Assembly: GCF_003430825.1 (NCBI RefSeq)
Contig: NZ_CP024047.1
Location: 1-64,000, forward strand
Direction: 5' to 3'
From: Natrarchaeobaculum sulfurireducens
GTDB lineage: Archaea > Halobacteriota > Halobacteria > Halobacteriales > Natrialbaceae
DNA length: 64,000 nucleotides
Part shown: positions 41,562 to 50,914 of the stretch, in pieces
Numbering within the stretch: the first letter of the stretch is position 1
How the letters are laid out: each line of letters begins with the position of its first letter
Translations under genes and position numbers: made by a program
Notes under the pieces: model-generated
What the model saw: the letters and a program-made list of their open reading frames with translations, nothing else
The model's database searches: none
What the model was told of the DNA's origin: nothing

Positions 41562-42476
41562 TTACGAGATCTTCTCGTACTGGTCGGAGAGCTTCTCGGC
41601 AGCCTCACCGAGCTGGTCTCGTTCGAACTCCGAGAGGTCCCACTCGACGACCTCTTCGATACCGTTTTTCCCGAGCTTACACGGGACGCCGAAGGCGGTG
41701 TCCTCGTGGCCGTACTCGCCCTCGAGCGTGACGCTGCAGGGCAGCACTTCGCCGGTGTCACGGAGGATGGCCTCGACGGTGTGAGCGACGCCCGTCGCTG
41801 GGCCCCACTGGGTCGCGCCTTTCTTCTCGATGACGTTCATCGCCGAGGTCTGGAGTTCTTCTAGGAGTTCGTCTTTCTCCTCGTCGGAAAAGTCGAGGTC
41901 CTGGCCGTTTACGCGCACCTTCGAGAAGGCGGGGACCTGTGCGTCGCCGTGTTCGCCGAGGATCGTCGCGTCGACGTTCTGGACGGGGGCGTCGTAGCGC
42001 TGGGCGATGACGTAGCGAAAGCGTGCGGAGTCGAGTCGGCCGCCGAAGCCGACCACTTTCTCGCGGGCGCGGTCGCCGGTCTCGTAGAGGTGGCGGTTGA
42101 GCAGGTCGACGGGGTTCGACGTGGTGACGGTGACGTAGTCGTCGTTGTACTCGGCGATCGACGAGCCGATGTCCTCCATAATCGGCGCGTTGTCGCCCGC
42201 CAGATCGATACGGGTCTGGCCCGGCTGGCGTGGGATGCCGGCGGTGATGACGACGACGTCGGAGCCTTCGGTGTCCTCGTAGCCGCCCTGGCGAACCGTC
42301 GTGTTCGAATCGTAGGCCGCACCGTGGTTCGTGTCGGCTGCCTGGCCGATCGTCGTGTCTTCCTGATCCGGAATGTCCACGAAGACGAGTTCATCTGCGA
42401 TGTCCCGAAGTGCGATGTTGTAGCCTGCAGCGGCCCCGACCGTCCCGGCCGCGCCAACTACGCTAACTTTCGTCAT
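41562..42476 (-). CDS. mdh: Malate dehydrogenase
   Basis: The enzyme of the citric-acid cycle oxidises malate to oxaloacetate with NAD. The 304 residues contain the nucleotide loop [11 protein letters not shown] (8-18), the arginine loop [12 protein letters not shown] (substrate Arg), the catalytic histidine in [11 protein letters not shown] and the conserved SNPVDLL. This is the lactate-dehydrogenase-like MDH typical of halophiles. It is divergent from the LOG-like gene. Confidence 0.95.
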   Translation of the reverse strand: MTKVSVVGAAGTVGAAAGYNIALRDIADELVFVDIPDQEDTTIGQAADTNHGAAYDSNTTVRQGGYEDTEGSDVVVITAGIPRQPGQTRIDLAGDNAPIMEDIGSSIAEYNDDYVTVTTSNPVDLLNRHLYETGDRAREKVVGFGGRLDSARFRYVIAQRYDAPVQNVDATILGEHGDAQVPAFSKVRVNGQDLDFSDEEKDELLEELQTSAMNVIEKKGATQWGPATGVAHTVEAILRDTGEVLPCSVTLEGEYGHEDTAFGVPCKLGKNGIEEVVEWDLSEFERDQLGEAAEKLSDQYEKIS

Positions 42477-42627
42477 ACCACGTCAAACTCGACCTCCCCT
42501 CGCGTTAAATCCGTCGGATTCAGCACGCAGACCTGATATTGACGAGAAATAGTACGTCGATCGTCGAATCGCGGCGCGTCTCAGGCAGACCGAATCGATC
42601 ATACATCGGCGTCGCACCGTCTTCGGT

Positions 42628-43080
42628 ATGAGCGATCGTATCAGCGTCATCGGCGGTGGGAGCATTCCGGATGAATCACGGACGGTCGCGACTGCGGTCG
42701 GTCGCGAGCTTGCTACTCGAGGATTGACGGTCGTCTGTGGAGGCCGTGGCGGGACGATGGAGGCCGTCTGTCGCGGCGCGAAAGCCGAGGGCGGCTCCAC
42801 GATCGGAATCCTCCCCGGCGAGCGTCGCGAGGCGGCGAACGAATACGTCGACGTGGCCATCGCGACCGGCCTCGGCCACGCCCGAAACGCGCTCGTCCCG
42901 CTCAACGGTGACGCAGTTATCGCCCTCTCTGGCGGCCACGGCACGCTCACGGAACTCGGGTTCGCAGGCATCTACGACCGCCCGGTCGTCGGTCTCGGCA
43001 CCCACGACGTTCCCGGCCTCGAGACCGTCGAGACGGCCGAAGCCGCCGTCGACGCCGTCGAGGCTGCCCTCGAGTCATGA
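42628..43080 (+). CDS. TIGR00725-type LOG-family protein
   Basis: A 150-residue Rossmann-like protein starting MSDRISVIGGGSIPDESRT, with VVCGGRGGTMEAVCRGA and VIALSGGHGTLTELGFA. The PGGxGTxxE motif of LOG nucleotide phosphoribohydrolases appears here as SGGHGTLTE. It may split nucleotide monophosphates, but the activity is inferred only from the motif. Its stop codon overlaps the next ATG (ATGA), so the two genes are coupled. Confidence 0.85.
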   Translation: MSDRISVIGGGSIPDESRTVATAVGRELATRGLTVVCGGRGGTMEAVCRGAKAEGGSTIGILPGERREAANEYVDVAIATGLGHARNALVPLNGDAVIALSGGHGTLTELGFAGIYDRPVVGLGTHDVPGLETVETAEAAVDAVEAALES

Positions 43081-43505
43081 CCGCACCCAACCACCCCGAT
43101 CCCTATGCGATCCGGGAGCAACTCCCCGAGCCGGAGACGTTCGCTGGCCTGCGTGACGCCGCGGGGATGTCGCCGCGCTCGCTCGAGGGGATCGAACGCG
43201 GGCTCTCGAACTCGATCTACGGCGTCGTTGCGATCTACCGGCCAACGGGCGAAGTGGTGGGTATGGGCCGGATCGTCGGCGACGGTGGGACGGTCTACCA
43301 GATTTCGGATATGGCCGTCCACCCGGACCACCAGCGCCGAGGTCTCGGCACGCGGATTATGGCCCGACTCGAGGCCTACATTGACGAGACGGCACCCCCG
43401 AACGCGTACGTGAATCTGCTGGCGGACGTCGACGGCTTCTACGAGCGATTTGGGTACGAGGAGACCCGGCCCGCCTCGAAAGGACTGTACCGTCGAACCG
43501 GGTGA
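43077..43505 (+). CDS. GNAT-family N-acetyltransferase
   Basis: A 142-residue GNAT protein. YQISDMAVHPDHQRRGLGTRIM contains the acetyl-CoA pyrophosphate loop (QRRGLG), and FYERFGYEETRPASKGLYRR is the usual final section. The acceptor is unknown. It starts within the stop codon of the LOG-like gene. Confidence 0.92.
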   Translation: MTAPNHPDPYAIREQLPEPETFAGLRDAAGMSPRSLEGIERGLSNSIYGVVAIYRPTGEVVGMGRIVGDGGTVYQISDMAVHPDHQRRGLGTRIMARLEAYIDETAPPNAYVNLLADVDGFYERFGYEETRPASKGLYRRTG

Positions 43506-43686
43506 TGGCGACGGATCACCGGCCGTCAGAGAGCGCTCGTCCCCCGAACTGACACCTCTCCGGTGGCGTCGGCACGTCTGCCCTCGTGCGAGAGGAAACC
43601 CCGGCGGGTACGCCCAGGCGGACGTCAGTGATTGGGAAATCGGTCACTTCGCAGCTTTTTCGACGGTGTAGCGCTTCAGTGCGGGT

Positions 43687-44358
43687 ATGAGCGATAGCGA
43701 CGCAGGCGACGACGAAGGGATCGACAAGGAGGCCCTGCGCGAGGAACTCCGCGAGAAGTACGAGCGCGACGAGCGCGAGCGTGAGGCCACCCAGCGGATG
43801 AGCGACCTCCTGCTCAAAGGGGCCACGATGACCAACGCCCACTGTGGGACCTGCGGGGATCCGTTGTTCCAGCAGAACGGGACGACGTTCTGTCCGGGCT
43901 GTCACGGTGGCCCGGAGGCCGTCGAGGGAACGGGGCTCGAGGACGCCACTGACGATGGAGCGAGCGATCAGGGGACGCCCGACGCCGGGAAGCCCGGAAC
44001 CGACGCCGAGCCGTCTCTCGCCGACGAGCCCGCGCCGTCGCCCGACCGCCCGTCCGAGGACGGACCCACCGGCCCCGTCGACCGACGACAGCGTGCACCC
44101 GACCCCGACTCTGACGCCACGGCCGACGTCGAACGGGTCAGTTCAACCGGCTCCAGTCCAACGAGAAACGACCGGCAGCCGGTCCGACCGAAACCGCGTG
44201 CGGCCTCGACCAGCGAGTTCGAGACGGCCCGCGACTCCCTCCAGCGAGCCCTCGAGAAGTTCGCCGCCGAGGCGGCCAGCACGGACGACCCACGCTACGC
44301 CAGGGAGTGTCTCGAGGCCGCCCGCGAGGCGAGCGAGACGCTAAGTACGCTTCGATAA
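43687..44358 (+). CDS. Sjogren/scleroderma autoantigen 1-family zinc protein
   Basis: A 223-residue protein. A charged N-terminal helix (KEALREELREKYERDERERE) leads to a zinc ribbon, ATMTNAHCGTCGDPLFQQNG with CPGCHG (four Cys). A disordered Asp/Pro/Ser-rich linker (about 85-170) is followed by a C-terminal helix with TARDSLQRALEKFAAEAAS-like sequence. Archaeal members of the family are of unknown function. Confidence 0.88.
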   Translation: MSDSDAGDDEGIDKEALREELREKYERDEREREATQRMSDLLLKGATMTNAHCGTCGDPLFQQNGTTFCPGCHGGPEAVEGTGLEDATDDGASDQGTPDAGKPGTDAEPSLADEPAPSPDRPSEDGPTGPVDRRQRAPDPDSDATADVERVSSTGSSPTRNDRQPVRPKPRAASTSEFETARDSLQRALEKFAAEAASTDDPRYARECLEAAREASETLSTLR

Positions 44359-44394
44359 GGGACGACACGGGCCGTTCGAGCGGTGTCGTCCGAC

Positions 44395-44811
44395 TCAGTC
44401 GAGAAACCGCGACTGGATGTCGCCGCTTGGCATCATACACTGGTCTTTCTTCCCGAACAGGCGGTAACGGTTCGCCGCGACGAGGTCGTATCCCCAGTCA
44501 CGCACCCGTCGTGGGAGGTAGCGCAACGGTCGTCCAAGGGTATAGACGCCGCCGAGGATGGCACCGATCCGGATCACGGCTGACGATTTGATATAGACGT
44601 CGTCGCCCTCGACCAGAACGATCGAGTCGAGCTCGTCGCTCGCCAGGCCGTGTTCCTCGAGAAGCCGGTCGCCGACGTCGGACTGCAACGACGCGAAGTG
44701 AAAGCGTCCCTCTGGGTCGCGCGGGATGAGAAACTGGACGAACCCGGTACAGAGGTTACAGACACCGTCGAAGAGGACGATCGGGTCCTCGGTGGGGATC
44801 TCGTCGTCCAT
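44395..44811 (-). CDS. DCC1-like thiol-disulfide oxidoreductase (DUF393)
   Basis: A 138-residue protein with the family DxxCxxC motif in IVLFDGVCNLCTGFVQFLI, R-rich strands and RYLPRRVRDWGYDLVAANRY; it probably has a thioredoxin-like fold. DCC1 genes are often next to HTTM genes, as here: the HTTM paralogue lies 111 bases upstream on the same strand. The pair may act together at the membrane, for example in thiol chemistry, but this is not shown. Confidence 0.9.
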   Translation of the reverse strand: MDDEIPTEDPIVLFDGVCNLCTGFVQFLIPRDPEGRFHFASLQSDVGDRLLEEHGLASDELDSIVLVEGDDVYIKSSAVIRIGAILGGVYTLGRPLRYLPRRVRDWGYDLVAANRYRLFGKKDQCMMPSGDIQSRFLD

Positions 44812-44852
44812 CAGTGGGCGAGAATACTGTCCGTGCGCAATTCAGCGTTCCG

Positions 44853-44927
44853 GTCGCGGCGGTGACGGTCTCACTTCCCGTCGCGATGGTGGGTCTCACT
44901 TCCCGTCGCGGCGGTGACGGTCTCACT
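44853..44927. repeat. Three tandem repeats of 25-27 bp at the HTTM gene end
   Basis: Units at 44853-44879, 44880-44904 and 44905-44927 share GTCGCGGCGGTGACGGTCTC (the middle one is GTCGCGATGGTGGGTCTC). The third includes the last codons and stop of the HTTM gene (44923), so the array seems to have grown out of the gene end into the gap before the DCC1 gene. Confidence 0.8.
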
Positions 44928-46518
44928 CGGGTGGCTCGATCTCGGTCGGTTCGTTGTCGCCACAACCGTGTTGGTACAGTTCGGACGTCCACGTTTCCCG
45001 GTCTTCCGGCGTGGTAATCGTCTCGAGCGTGACGTCTTCCGAAACCTGGTACATGTTCAGGTGGGTGAGTTCGACGTCGTTCTCGTCGGCCCAGGTGGTA
45101 CAGTAGTGCTCGGCGAGTTCGATGTGGGCACCGTTCGCCCGCTCGTCGTTTGCATGCCGGCGGACGCTGTTCATGTAGAACCGTTCGCGGTAGGTGCTAT
45201 ACTGTTGCTGTAGCTCCTGGCCGGGCCGGTCGTAGGTCAACGGTCGGTCGTTGTAGACGTCGATCCGATCACCGTCTACAGTCTTCGCGGCGAAGACGTA
45301 GTACCGGTCGGTGGTTCGCGGCGTCGGCGCGAAGACGGTCCAGTCTGGCTGGTCGGCGTTGACGACGGACAACGTGTCGTCGACGCTGTCTGCGGTGTCG
45401 TCGACCGCGCCGACGGTCCCAAGCGGCGTGTGCGTCGCCGCAAGCACCAACGCGACCGAGACGATGATCACGACGAGGCTGACGGTGTAGACGCCCGATT
45501 TCGCCCGCCGGTAGCGCTCGTCGTCGATTCTGAACCGTGGGACGGACGCCGCGACGCGCTCGAGGCTCGAGGCTCGCTCGAGCAGCCGAACCCGACCGTC
45601 GTCGACGCCGAGACGCTCGAGGACGCGTTTGCCGTCGTCCCAGAACTGCGCCTGAAGGAAGAGGACGAGGGCGGCCATCGCGACGAACGCGAACGCGCCG
45701 ATTCGGACGGTGATGGCGAACGAGAAGTGGCCGATCATGAACATCCCGACAACGGCCATGCGTGGTCGGCCCACCAGAACGATCAGCAGCCCCGAGCCGA
45801 GGAGCATGATGAACCACGTCGCTCCACCGAGTTGCAACAGTAGAGGGAACTCACGGATGTACTCGGCCGCAAGAAACGTCATGTCGTCGAGCCCCAGCAC
45901 CTTCGGTGCCGCCTCGCCGGTGTGCCATATCTCGTCCTCGAGCTTGTGATAGCCGTTGTAGAAATACATATAGAACATCTGTAACAGGATCAGTGCGGAG
46001 GCAACGCCGGCGACGGAGGCCCGTGGCGGTCCGTCGGCGTGGGCGGCGTCGACCGACCAGCGTTCTCCGAGCGGGAGGAAGATGGCCCAGAACAGGAGCA
46101 ACCGGTAGAGAACGTCGGCGTAGCTCGTCACCGCAGGATTGTGGTAATCCGTCGAGATGACCAGCAAGAACGCGAGGACCGTGGCGATCCGAGTCTTGTA
46201 GCCGACGATCAGCTGAATCGCAACGAGCGCCTGCAGAACGAACAGCCCGGCGATCACCGTCGGATCGGAGGTAAAGAAGAAGACGGAGAACGCGTTATCG
46301 GGCGTCATCTCCATCGCCAGTGACTGGGGCATCACGCCGTCGTCGGTGTAGTAAAACGAGAAGTTCCGACTCCGCAAGAGCACGTCGGCAAACAGGAGTG
46401 CCCCCATCAGGACCCGAAACACGGCCAGCGACCGCGTGTCGATGCGGACGCAGTCGCGCACGTTGCGTCGCAGACGGCGGGCCAACGAAGGCTCACCTGG
46501 CGCGGATTCCGACGTCAT
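44923..46518 (-). CDS. HTTM domain membrane protein (paired with DCC1)
   Basis: A 531-residue paralogue of the HTTM protein at 14722. DTRSLAVFRVLMGALLFADV opens the first helix; YYTDDGVMPQ, a GERWSVDAAHAD loop and about six to seven helices follow to about residue 300. After another helix (about 350-370) a soluble domain carries DQPDWTVFAPTPRTTDRYYV. The protein keeps the overall length of its paralogue. Downstream DCC1 on the same strand suggests an operon. Confidence 0.88.
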   Translation of the reverse strand: MTSESAPGEPSLARRLRRNVRDCVRIDTRSLAVFRVLMGALLFADVLLRSRNFSFYYTDDGVMPQSLAMEMTPDNAFSVFFFTSDPTVIAGLFVLQALVAIQLIVGYKTRIATVLAFLLVISTDYHNPAVTSYADVLYRLLLFWAIFLPLGERWSVDAAHADGPPRASVAGVASALILLQMFYMYFYNGYHKLEDEIWHTGEAAPKVLGLDDMTFLAAEYIREFPLLLQLGGATWFIMLLGSGLLIVLVGRPRMAVVGMFMIGHFSFAITVRIGAFAFVAMAALVLFLQAQFWDDGKRVLERLGVDDGRVRLLERASSLERVAASVPRFRIDDERYRRAKSGVYTVSLVVIIVSVALVLAATHTPLGTVGAVDDTADSVDDTLSVVNADQPDWTVFAPTPRTTDRYYVFAAKTVDGDRIDVYNDRPLTYDRPGQELQQQYSTYRERFYMNSVRRHANDERANGAHIELAEHYCTTWADENDVELTHLNMYQVSEDVTLETITTPEDRETWTSELYQHGCGDNEPTEIEPPE

Positions 46519-46838
46519 CGTTTCGGACGCGTGAGTAACGGACCCGGTGACAGGCGAGAGTCGTTTCGGTACCGATCGATCGAACCGTTTGCGTCGAGTG
46601 GAACGTCGCTCATTGGAAGGGGCGGACTCGGCTCGAGTCCGATTCGGCCGTATACCGGCCGTAGTCGCTCGAGGCCGGAGTGGTCAGCTATCTCCTGTAT
46701 AGTCCCCAGCGTGGTTACAAGTATTTTCTGTTCGTTTCGATGACCGTCCCTTTCGTCGAACCGAGCACCGTGAGTGGTCGACCCATCGACAGCAGTCGGT
46801 CGGCGAACCGCCGCCTGCTAGCCACGGCGGGGTCCCGA
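46519..46838. other. 320-bp gap between HTTM and hef genes
   Basis: Apart from AT-rich patches near 46690-46735 (TATAG and CAAGTATTTTC) that may hold a promoter for the HTTM gene, I see nothing supported here. Frames in the gap are shadows with Arg- and Ser-rich composition. Confidence 0.5.
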
Positions 46839-49265
46839 TCAGGACGGGCCGGTGTAGTCGGTCCCGATCACTTCGCGGATTCGCTCGGCCGTCACCCGTC
46901 CGACGCCGTCGGCTTCTTGGAGTTCGTCCTCGGTCGCGATCATCACCGCTTCGACGGTCCCGAACTCGCTGAGTAGCGATCGCGCCGTCACGGGGCCGAT
47001 CTCGGCGATCGAGGAGACGACGTACTCTTGCTGTTCGCTGAGCGTTTTGGCCTGTTTTTCGCCGTGGACGGAGACCTCGCGGCTCGAGATCTCCTGTTCA
47101 CGACCGGCGATCACGGCGAGCAACTCCGTCGTGTCGGCCTCGCTCTCGGTTCGGAGGACGCTCGCGCCGAAGTCGACGGCCAGACTCGAGAGCGCCCCAC
47201 GAATCGCGTTCGGGTGGATATCGCGCTGTTCGTACAGCCCCTCTCCTTCGACGACCACGATCGGGCGGGAGTAATGACGCGCCATCGCGCCGATCTGCTC
47301 GAAGACGGATCGATCGCCGCCGACCAGCGAGTCGACGAAGTCGGCCACTGACTTGCGTTCGACCACGACGCGATCGGACAGGACGTAATCGCCCACCTCG
47401 AGTGTCTCGAGACGAACCTCGATTTCGTCGCGTCTCGAGAGGTCACGGGCGATGTTCGCGTCCATCTCGCGCTGGTCGGCGACGACCTCGACGGTGTCGC
47501 CGTCCGCGTGTGGCTCGTGTGTTTCGACGGCGTCTGGATCGGCGTCGTCGGTGTCTTCAGCCGCGAACTCCTGGAGTCCTGGCTGTGACTGAACCCCCCC
47601 GCTTCCACTGGACGGGTCGCCGCTGTCGGTGGGTTTTCCATCCGAACCGTTCACTTTCGCTGCGGTCTCGCCGCCGAAGTCGGAGAGTGCTTGCTGGTCG
47701 CCCTCGAGTTCGTTCTCGAGGTCGTCTGCTATGCCCTTTAGTTCGCGCAGTTCGGACTCCATCTCCTTCTCGCGTCGGCGTGAGATCCAGAAGTAGGCCT
47801 CGTCGCGGGTGTCCTCGGCCATGAGAACGACGACGCGACCCTCCGACTGACGACCGGTTCGACCCTTTCGCTGGATGGACCGAATCGCGGTCGGGACGGG
47901 TTCATAAAAGAGCACGAGGTCGACCTCGGGGACGTCCAGCCCCTCTTCGGCGACGGACGTCGAGACCAGTACCTCGAACTCGCCGGCGCGGAAGTCGTCT
48001 AACACTTCCTGTTGCTGGGTCTGGGTCATCCCATCCGACCCCTCGCGGTCACCCTGCCCGACGAACCGTTTGGCGTCGAAACTCTCACAGAGGAAGTCGG
48101 TCAGGGCCTCGGCCGTGTCCCGGGACTCGGTGAAGACGATCACGCGCTCGCCCCCCTCGAGGCCGAGTGTCTCCGCGAGCAGCATCCGGGTCTTGCGGTA
48201 TTTCGGATGTAACTGATCGAACTCCTCGGCGCGGCGCATCGCTTCCCGGATCCGCGGATCGGACACGAGCCGTTGGCTCGCCTTCGACGCGCCCGACGAA
48301 CGGGCCTGATTGCGCTGGCGATCGAAGTATCGTCGCAGGGCCTCGACGCTCTGGGTTTCGACCAGCGTCACGGCCTGCCGGAGTTTCATCACCTCCGCGT
48401 GGATCGACATCCCCTCGTAGCCCTCCGACTGGTCGTTGTTCATCAGTTTCTGCAGTTCCGCTCGCATCCGGTTGAGGTCCTTCTGGGACTGGTCCGGCTG
48501 GGTCGAGGCGGCGACGCCCAGCTCTTTGAGGTGCTCGAGGCGCTCGCGGATGACCTCGTTTACCGCGTCACGGATCTCGAGTACGTCGTCGGGGAGGTCG
48601 ATCCGTTCCCACTCGACGTCGGTGTCGTGGGTGAACTCGGCGACGTCGGCGTCCGCTTCGGTCATCACCTCGACCTCGTGGATGCCGAGGTTCTCACAGA
48701 CCTCGAGGATGGCTTCTTCGTCGCCCCCCGGCGAGGCGCTCATCCCGGTGACGAGCGGATCGCGGGCGTCGGCGTGGTAGCGCTCGGCGATGTAGTTGTA
48801 GGCGTAGTCGCCGGTCGCGCGGTGGCACTCGTCGAAGGTGAGGTGGGTAACGTCCGCAAGCGAGATTCGGCTCCCGACGAGGTCGTTTTCGATCACCTGC
48901 GGGGTTGCCATCACGACCGTCGCCTCGTCCCACAGCGCCGCGCGGTCGTCGGGGCTGACGTCGCCGGTGAAGACGACGATCTCGTCGTCGGGAATCCGTA
49001 GTGCCTCGCGGTAGAAATCGGCGTGTTGCTGGACGAGGGGTTTCGTCGGTGCGAGCATGAGCGACGTTCCGCCGACCTCGTCGAGCCGCCGTGCCGTCAC
49101 GAGCAGGCTCACCGTCGTCTTGCCGAGTCCCGTCGGCAGACAGACCAGTGTGTGGTCGTTCGCGGCCGTGCCGGCGAGTTTCAACTGATAGAGGCGACGC
49201 TCCAAGAAATTCGCCTCGAGCAGTGGGTGCTCGATCGACGGTGGCTCCTCGTCCGTCGTAGCCAT
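46839..49265 (-). CDS. hef: Hef helicase/nuclease (XPF/ERCC4 family)
   Basis: Hef combines a DEAH helicase and an ERCC4 nuclease and processes branched and stalled replication forks. The 808-residue protein has Walker A PTGLGKT (44-50), DECHRATGDYAY, the SF2 motif VI QRKGRTGRQ, an acidic Ser/Gly linker (about 545-620), the nuclease motif VERKSVADFVDSL and two helix-hairpin-helix segments. ATG 49265 (MATTDEEPP) was chosen; the upstream in-frame reading is not haloarchaeal in composition. A TATA-like CTTATTC precedes it (reverse strand, 49289-49297). Confidence 0.95.
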   Translation of the reverse strand: MATTDEEPPSIEHPLLEANFLERRLYQLKLAGTAANDHTLVCLPTGLGKTTVSLLVTARRLDEVGGTSLMLAPTKPLVQQHADFYREALRIPDDEIVVFTGDVSPDDRAALWDEATVVMATPQVIENDLVGSRISLADVTHLTFDECHRATGDYAYNYIAERYHADARDPLVTGMSASPGGDEEAILEVCENLGIHEVEVMTEADADVAEFTHDTDVEWERIDLPDDVLEIRDAVNEVIRERLEHLKELGVAASTQPDQSQKDLNRMRAELQKLMNNDQSEGYEGMSIHAEVMKLRQAVTLVETQSVEALRRYFDRQRNQARSSGASKASQRLVSDPRIREAMRRAEEFDQLHPKYRKTRMLLAETLGLEGGERVIVFTESRDTAEALTDFLCESFDAKRFVGQGDREGSDGMTQTQQQEVLDDFRAGEFEVLVSTSVAEEGLDVPEVDLVLFYEPVPTAIRSIQRKGRTGRQSEGRVVVLMAEDTRDEAYFWISRRREKEMESELRELKGIADDLENELEGDQQALSDFGGETAAKVNGSDGKPTDSGDPSSGSGGVQSQPGLQEFAAEDTDDADPDAVETHEPHADGDTVEVVADQREMDANIARDLSRRDEIEVRLETLEVGDYVLSDRVVVERKSVADFVDSLVGGDRSVFEQIGAMARHYSRPIVVVEGEGLYEQRDIHPNAIRGALSSLAVDFGASVLRTESEADTTELLAVIAGREQEISSREVSVHGEKQAKTLSEQQEYVVSSIAEIGPVTARSLLSEFGTVEAVMIATEDELQEADGVGRVTAERIREVIGTDYTGPS

Positions 49266-49407
49266 TGGCGGCCCTTTGCCGTCCCCCCGAATAAGGGTTC
49301 CCGTACCGCGGTGAAAGTGAAACGGGTGTCCTCCCGTACACCGACAGTCGGTCGCATCCACCCCATTGCGAACGATTATCGTGGTCGGTCCGAAACGCAA
49401 CAGTCGA

Positions 49408-50001
49408 ATGCCAGCATACGACATCGACTCCCTCGAGCCTCGAGCCCGCGCCCGAATCATCAAATCGGCCGTTTCGCCGCGCCCGATCGCCTGGATCAGC
49501 ACGACGAGTCCCGACGGCGTCGACAACCTCGCCCCTTTCAGCAGCTACAACTACGTCTCCTCGGACGAGCCCGTCGTCCTCTTCAACACGCCCTACGCCG
49601 AGGGCGACGACCAGAAGGACACGCCGCGAAACGCCCTCGAGACCGAGGAGTTCGCGGTCAACGTCGTCACCGAACCCCTTGCCGAAGCGATGGACACGAC
49701 CGCGGCGTCGCTCGATTCCGACGAGAGCGAGTTCGACTTCGCCGAGGTCGACCGAGCCCCATGCGAGCGGATCGACCCGCCGCGAGTTGCCGATGCCGTC
49801 GTCACCATGGAGTGTACGCTATACGACTCGATGCAGATTCGTGACCGGTTGACGATCTTCGGCGACGTCGAGTACGTCCACGTCGACGACGCGGTGCTCA
49901 CCGACGGCCAGATCGACGCCGCCAAGTTCGATACCGTAGGCCGACTCGGTGGCCCCTACTACACGGTCTCGGAGCTACTCGAGTTCGAACGCCAGTTCTG
50001 A
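49408..50001 (+). CDS. Flavin reductase-like FMN-binding protein
   Basis: A 197-residue split-barrel flavoprotein. The N-terminal IKSAVSPRPIAWISTTSPDG, LAPFSSYNYVSSDEP and KDTPRNALETEEFAVNVV are family signatures for FMN binding and dimer contacts. It could reduce flavin with NAD(P)H or bind FMN for another reaction. ATG 49408 (MPAYDID) fits the family start. It is divergent from hef. Confidence 0.88.
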   Translation: MPAYDIDSLEPRARARIIKSAVSPRPIAWISTTSPDGVDNLAPFSSYNYVSSDEPVVLFNTPYAEGDDQKDTPRNALETEEFAVNVVTEPLAEAMDTTAASLDSDESEFDFAEVDRAPCERIDPPRVADAVVTMECTLYDSMQIRDRLTIFGDVEYVHVDDAVLTDGQIDAAKFDTVGRLGGPYYTVSELLEFERQF

Positions 50002-50016
50002 CACTCGCGTGTCGGC

Positions 50017-50142
50017 TTACGTCGTCGCCTCGAGGATAACGTCGACGAGCGCGAAGTAGACGAGCACGCCGACGGCTACGACGGAGATGACGAGCACAAA
50101 CGAGAGGAAGAATGTGAGTGTCTTTCGGACCGTTACGACCAT
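50017..50142 (-). CDS. 41-residue single-span membrane protein
   Basis: The sequence MVVTVRKTLTFFLSFVLVIS continues into a single hydrophobic helix with VVAVGVLVYFALVDVI. A basic N-terminus suggests an inside start. A TATA-like TATTTG complement (reverse strand, near 50165-50173) is placed for a leaderless transcript. Small proteins of this kind are common in haloarchaea; function unknown. It is convergent with the flavin reductase-like gene. Confidence 0.6.
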   Translation of the reverse strand: MVVTVRKTLTFFLSFVLVISVVAVGVLVYFALVDVILEATT

Positions 50143-50308
50143 ACGTAGTGAACGTCGCCACACGCACAAATACCTTCTCTGAACGAAAGGTTTTCGAGAC
50201 ATTCTTGAACAAATGTACGCAACCGGACCCGGAACGTCCGAACCGTCGACCCCCGATATCCACCGCCGACGCCGCGACGATCAAGTTCCTCGAGGTCCTC
50301 CATTGGAT

Positions 50309-50806
50309 ATGGCCTTCGAAACCAGCGCCAGCCGACTCCCGGACCGTACCGACCTCCTCCAGGCGGTCGGCTTCGTCGTGTTGGTCAACGTCGTCGGGAG
50401 CGTTCCCGGCGTGCTCTCGAGTCCCGACACCCCCTGGTTTCGGGCGCTCGAGAAGCCGTGGTTCTATCCCCCCGAGATCGCCTTCCCGGTGGTCTGGACG
50501 GCGCTGTTTACACTACTGGGTGTTGCCCTCTGGCTCGTCTGGCGGGCGGACGGTCCGGGCCGACGGCTCGCGCTGGGGCTGTTCGTCGTCCAGATGGTAT
50601 TCAACGTGGCGTGGACGCCCACCTTCTTTAGCGCCCAGGAACTGTTCGCCGGGCTGGTGGTCATCGGGACACTGTGGGTAGTCCTCGTCGCGACGATCGT
50701 CGCTTTTCGACGTGTCGATCGTCGGGCAGCGGCGTTGCTCGTCCCCTATCTCCTCTGGGTGACGTTCGCGGCCGTGCTCAACTTCGAGCTGTGGCGGCTG
50801 AACTAA
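50309..50806 (+). CDS. tspO: TspO/MBR family membrane protein
   Basis: TspO proteins bind tetrapyrroles and can take part in stress signalling. The 165-residue protein has five membrane helices and family motifs WFRALEKPWFYPPEIAFPVVW, NVAWTPTFF and the C-terminal FAAVLNFELWRLN. ATG 50309 (MAFETSASRL) is the chosen start; an upstream in-frame extension is not membrane-like. The last codons feed into a 27-bp tandem repeat just past the stop. Confidence 0.92.
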   Translation: MAFETSASRLPDRTDLLQAVGFVVLVNVVGSVPGVLSSPDTPWFRALEKPWFYPPEIAFPVVWTALFTLLGVALWLVWRADGPGRRLALGLFVVQMVFNVAWTPTFFSAQELFAGLVVIGTLWVVLVATIVAFRRVDRRAAALLVPYLLWVTFAAVLNFELWRLN

Positions 50807-50914
50807 CGACTCGAGTCGTGGCAGCAGAACTACCGCCTCGAGCTATGGCGGCTGAACTACCGACTCGAGTCGTGGCAGCAGAACTACCGACTCGAGCTAT
50901 GGCGGCTCGATCAG
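50780..50914. repeat. 27-bp tandem repeat growing from the tspO 3' end
   Basis: Units of 27 bases lie at 50807-50833, 50834-50860, 50861-50887 and (partial) 50888-50914; the last 27 bases of tspO (50780-50806) are a related unit. In the tspO frame the post-stop units would read RLESWQQNY, RLELWRLNY, RLESWQQNY and RLELWRLD. The tspO stop TAA differs from the TAC of the later units by one base. It also includes the stop of the convergent kinase gene. Confidence 0.85.

Noticed and set aside
50780-50914. Tandem repeats considered as a CRISPR array
   Set aside because: Units abut without unique spacers and no cas gene is present.
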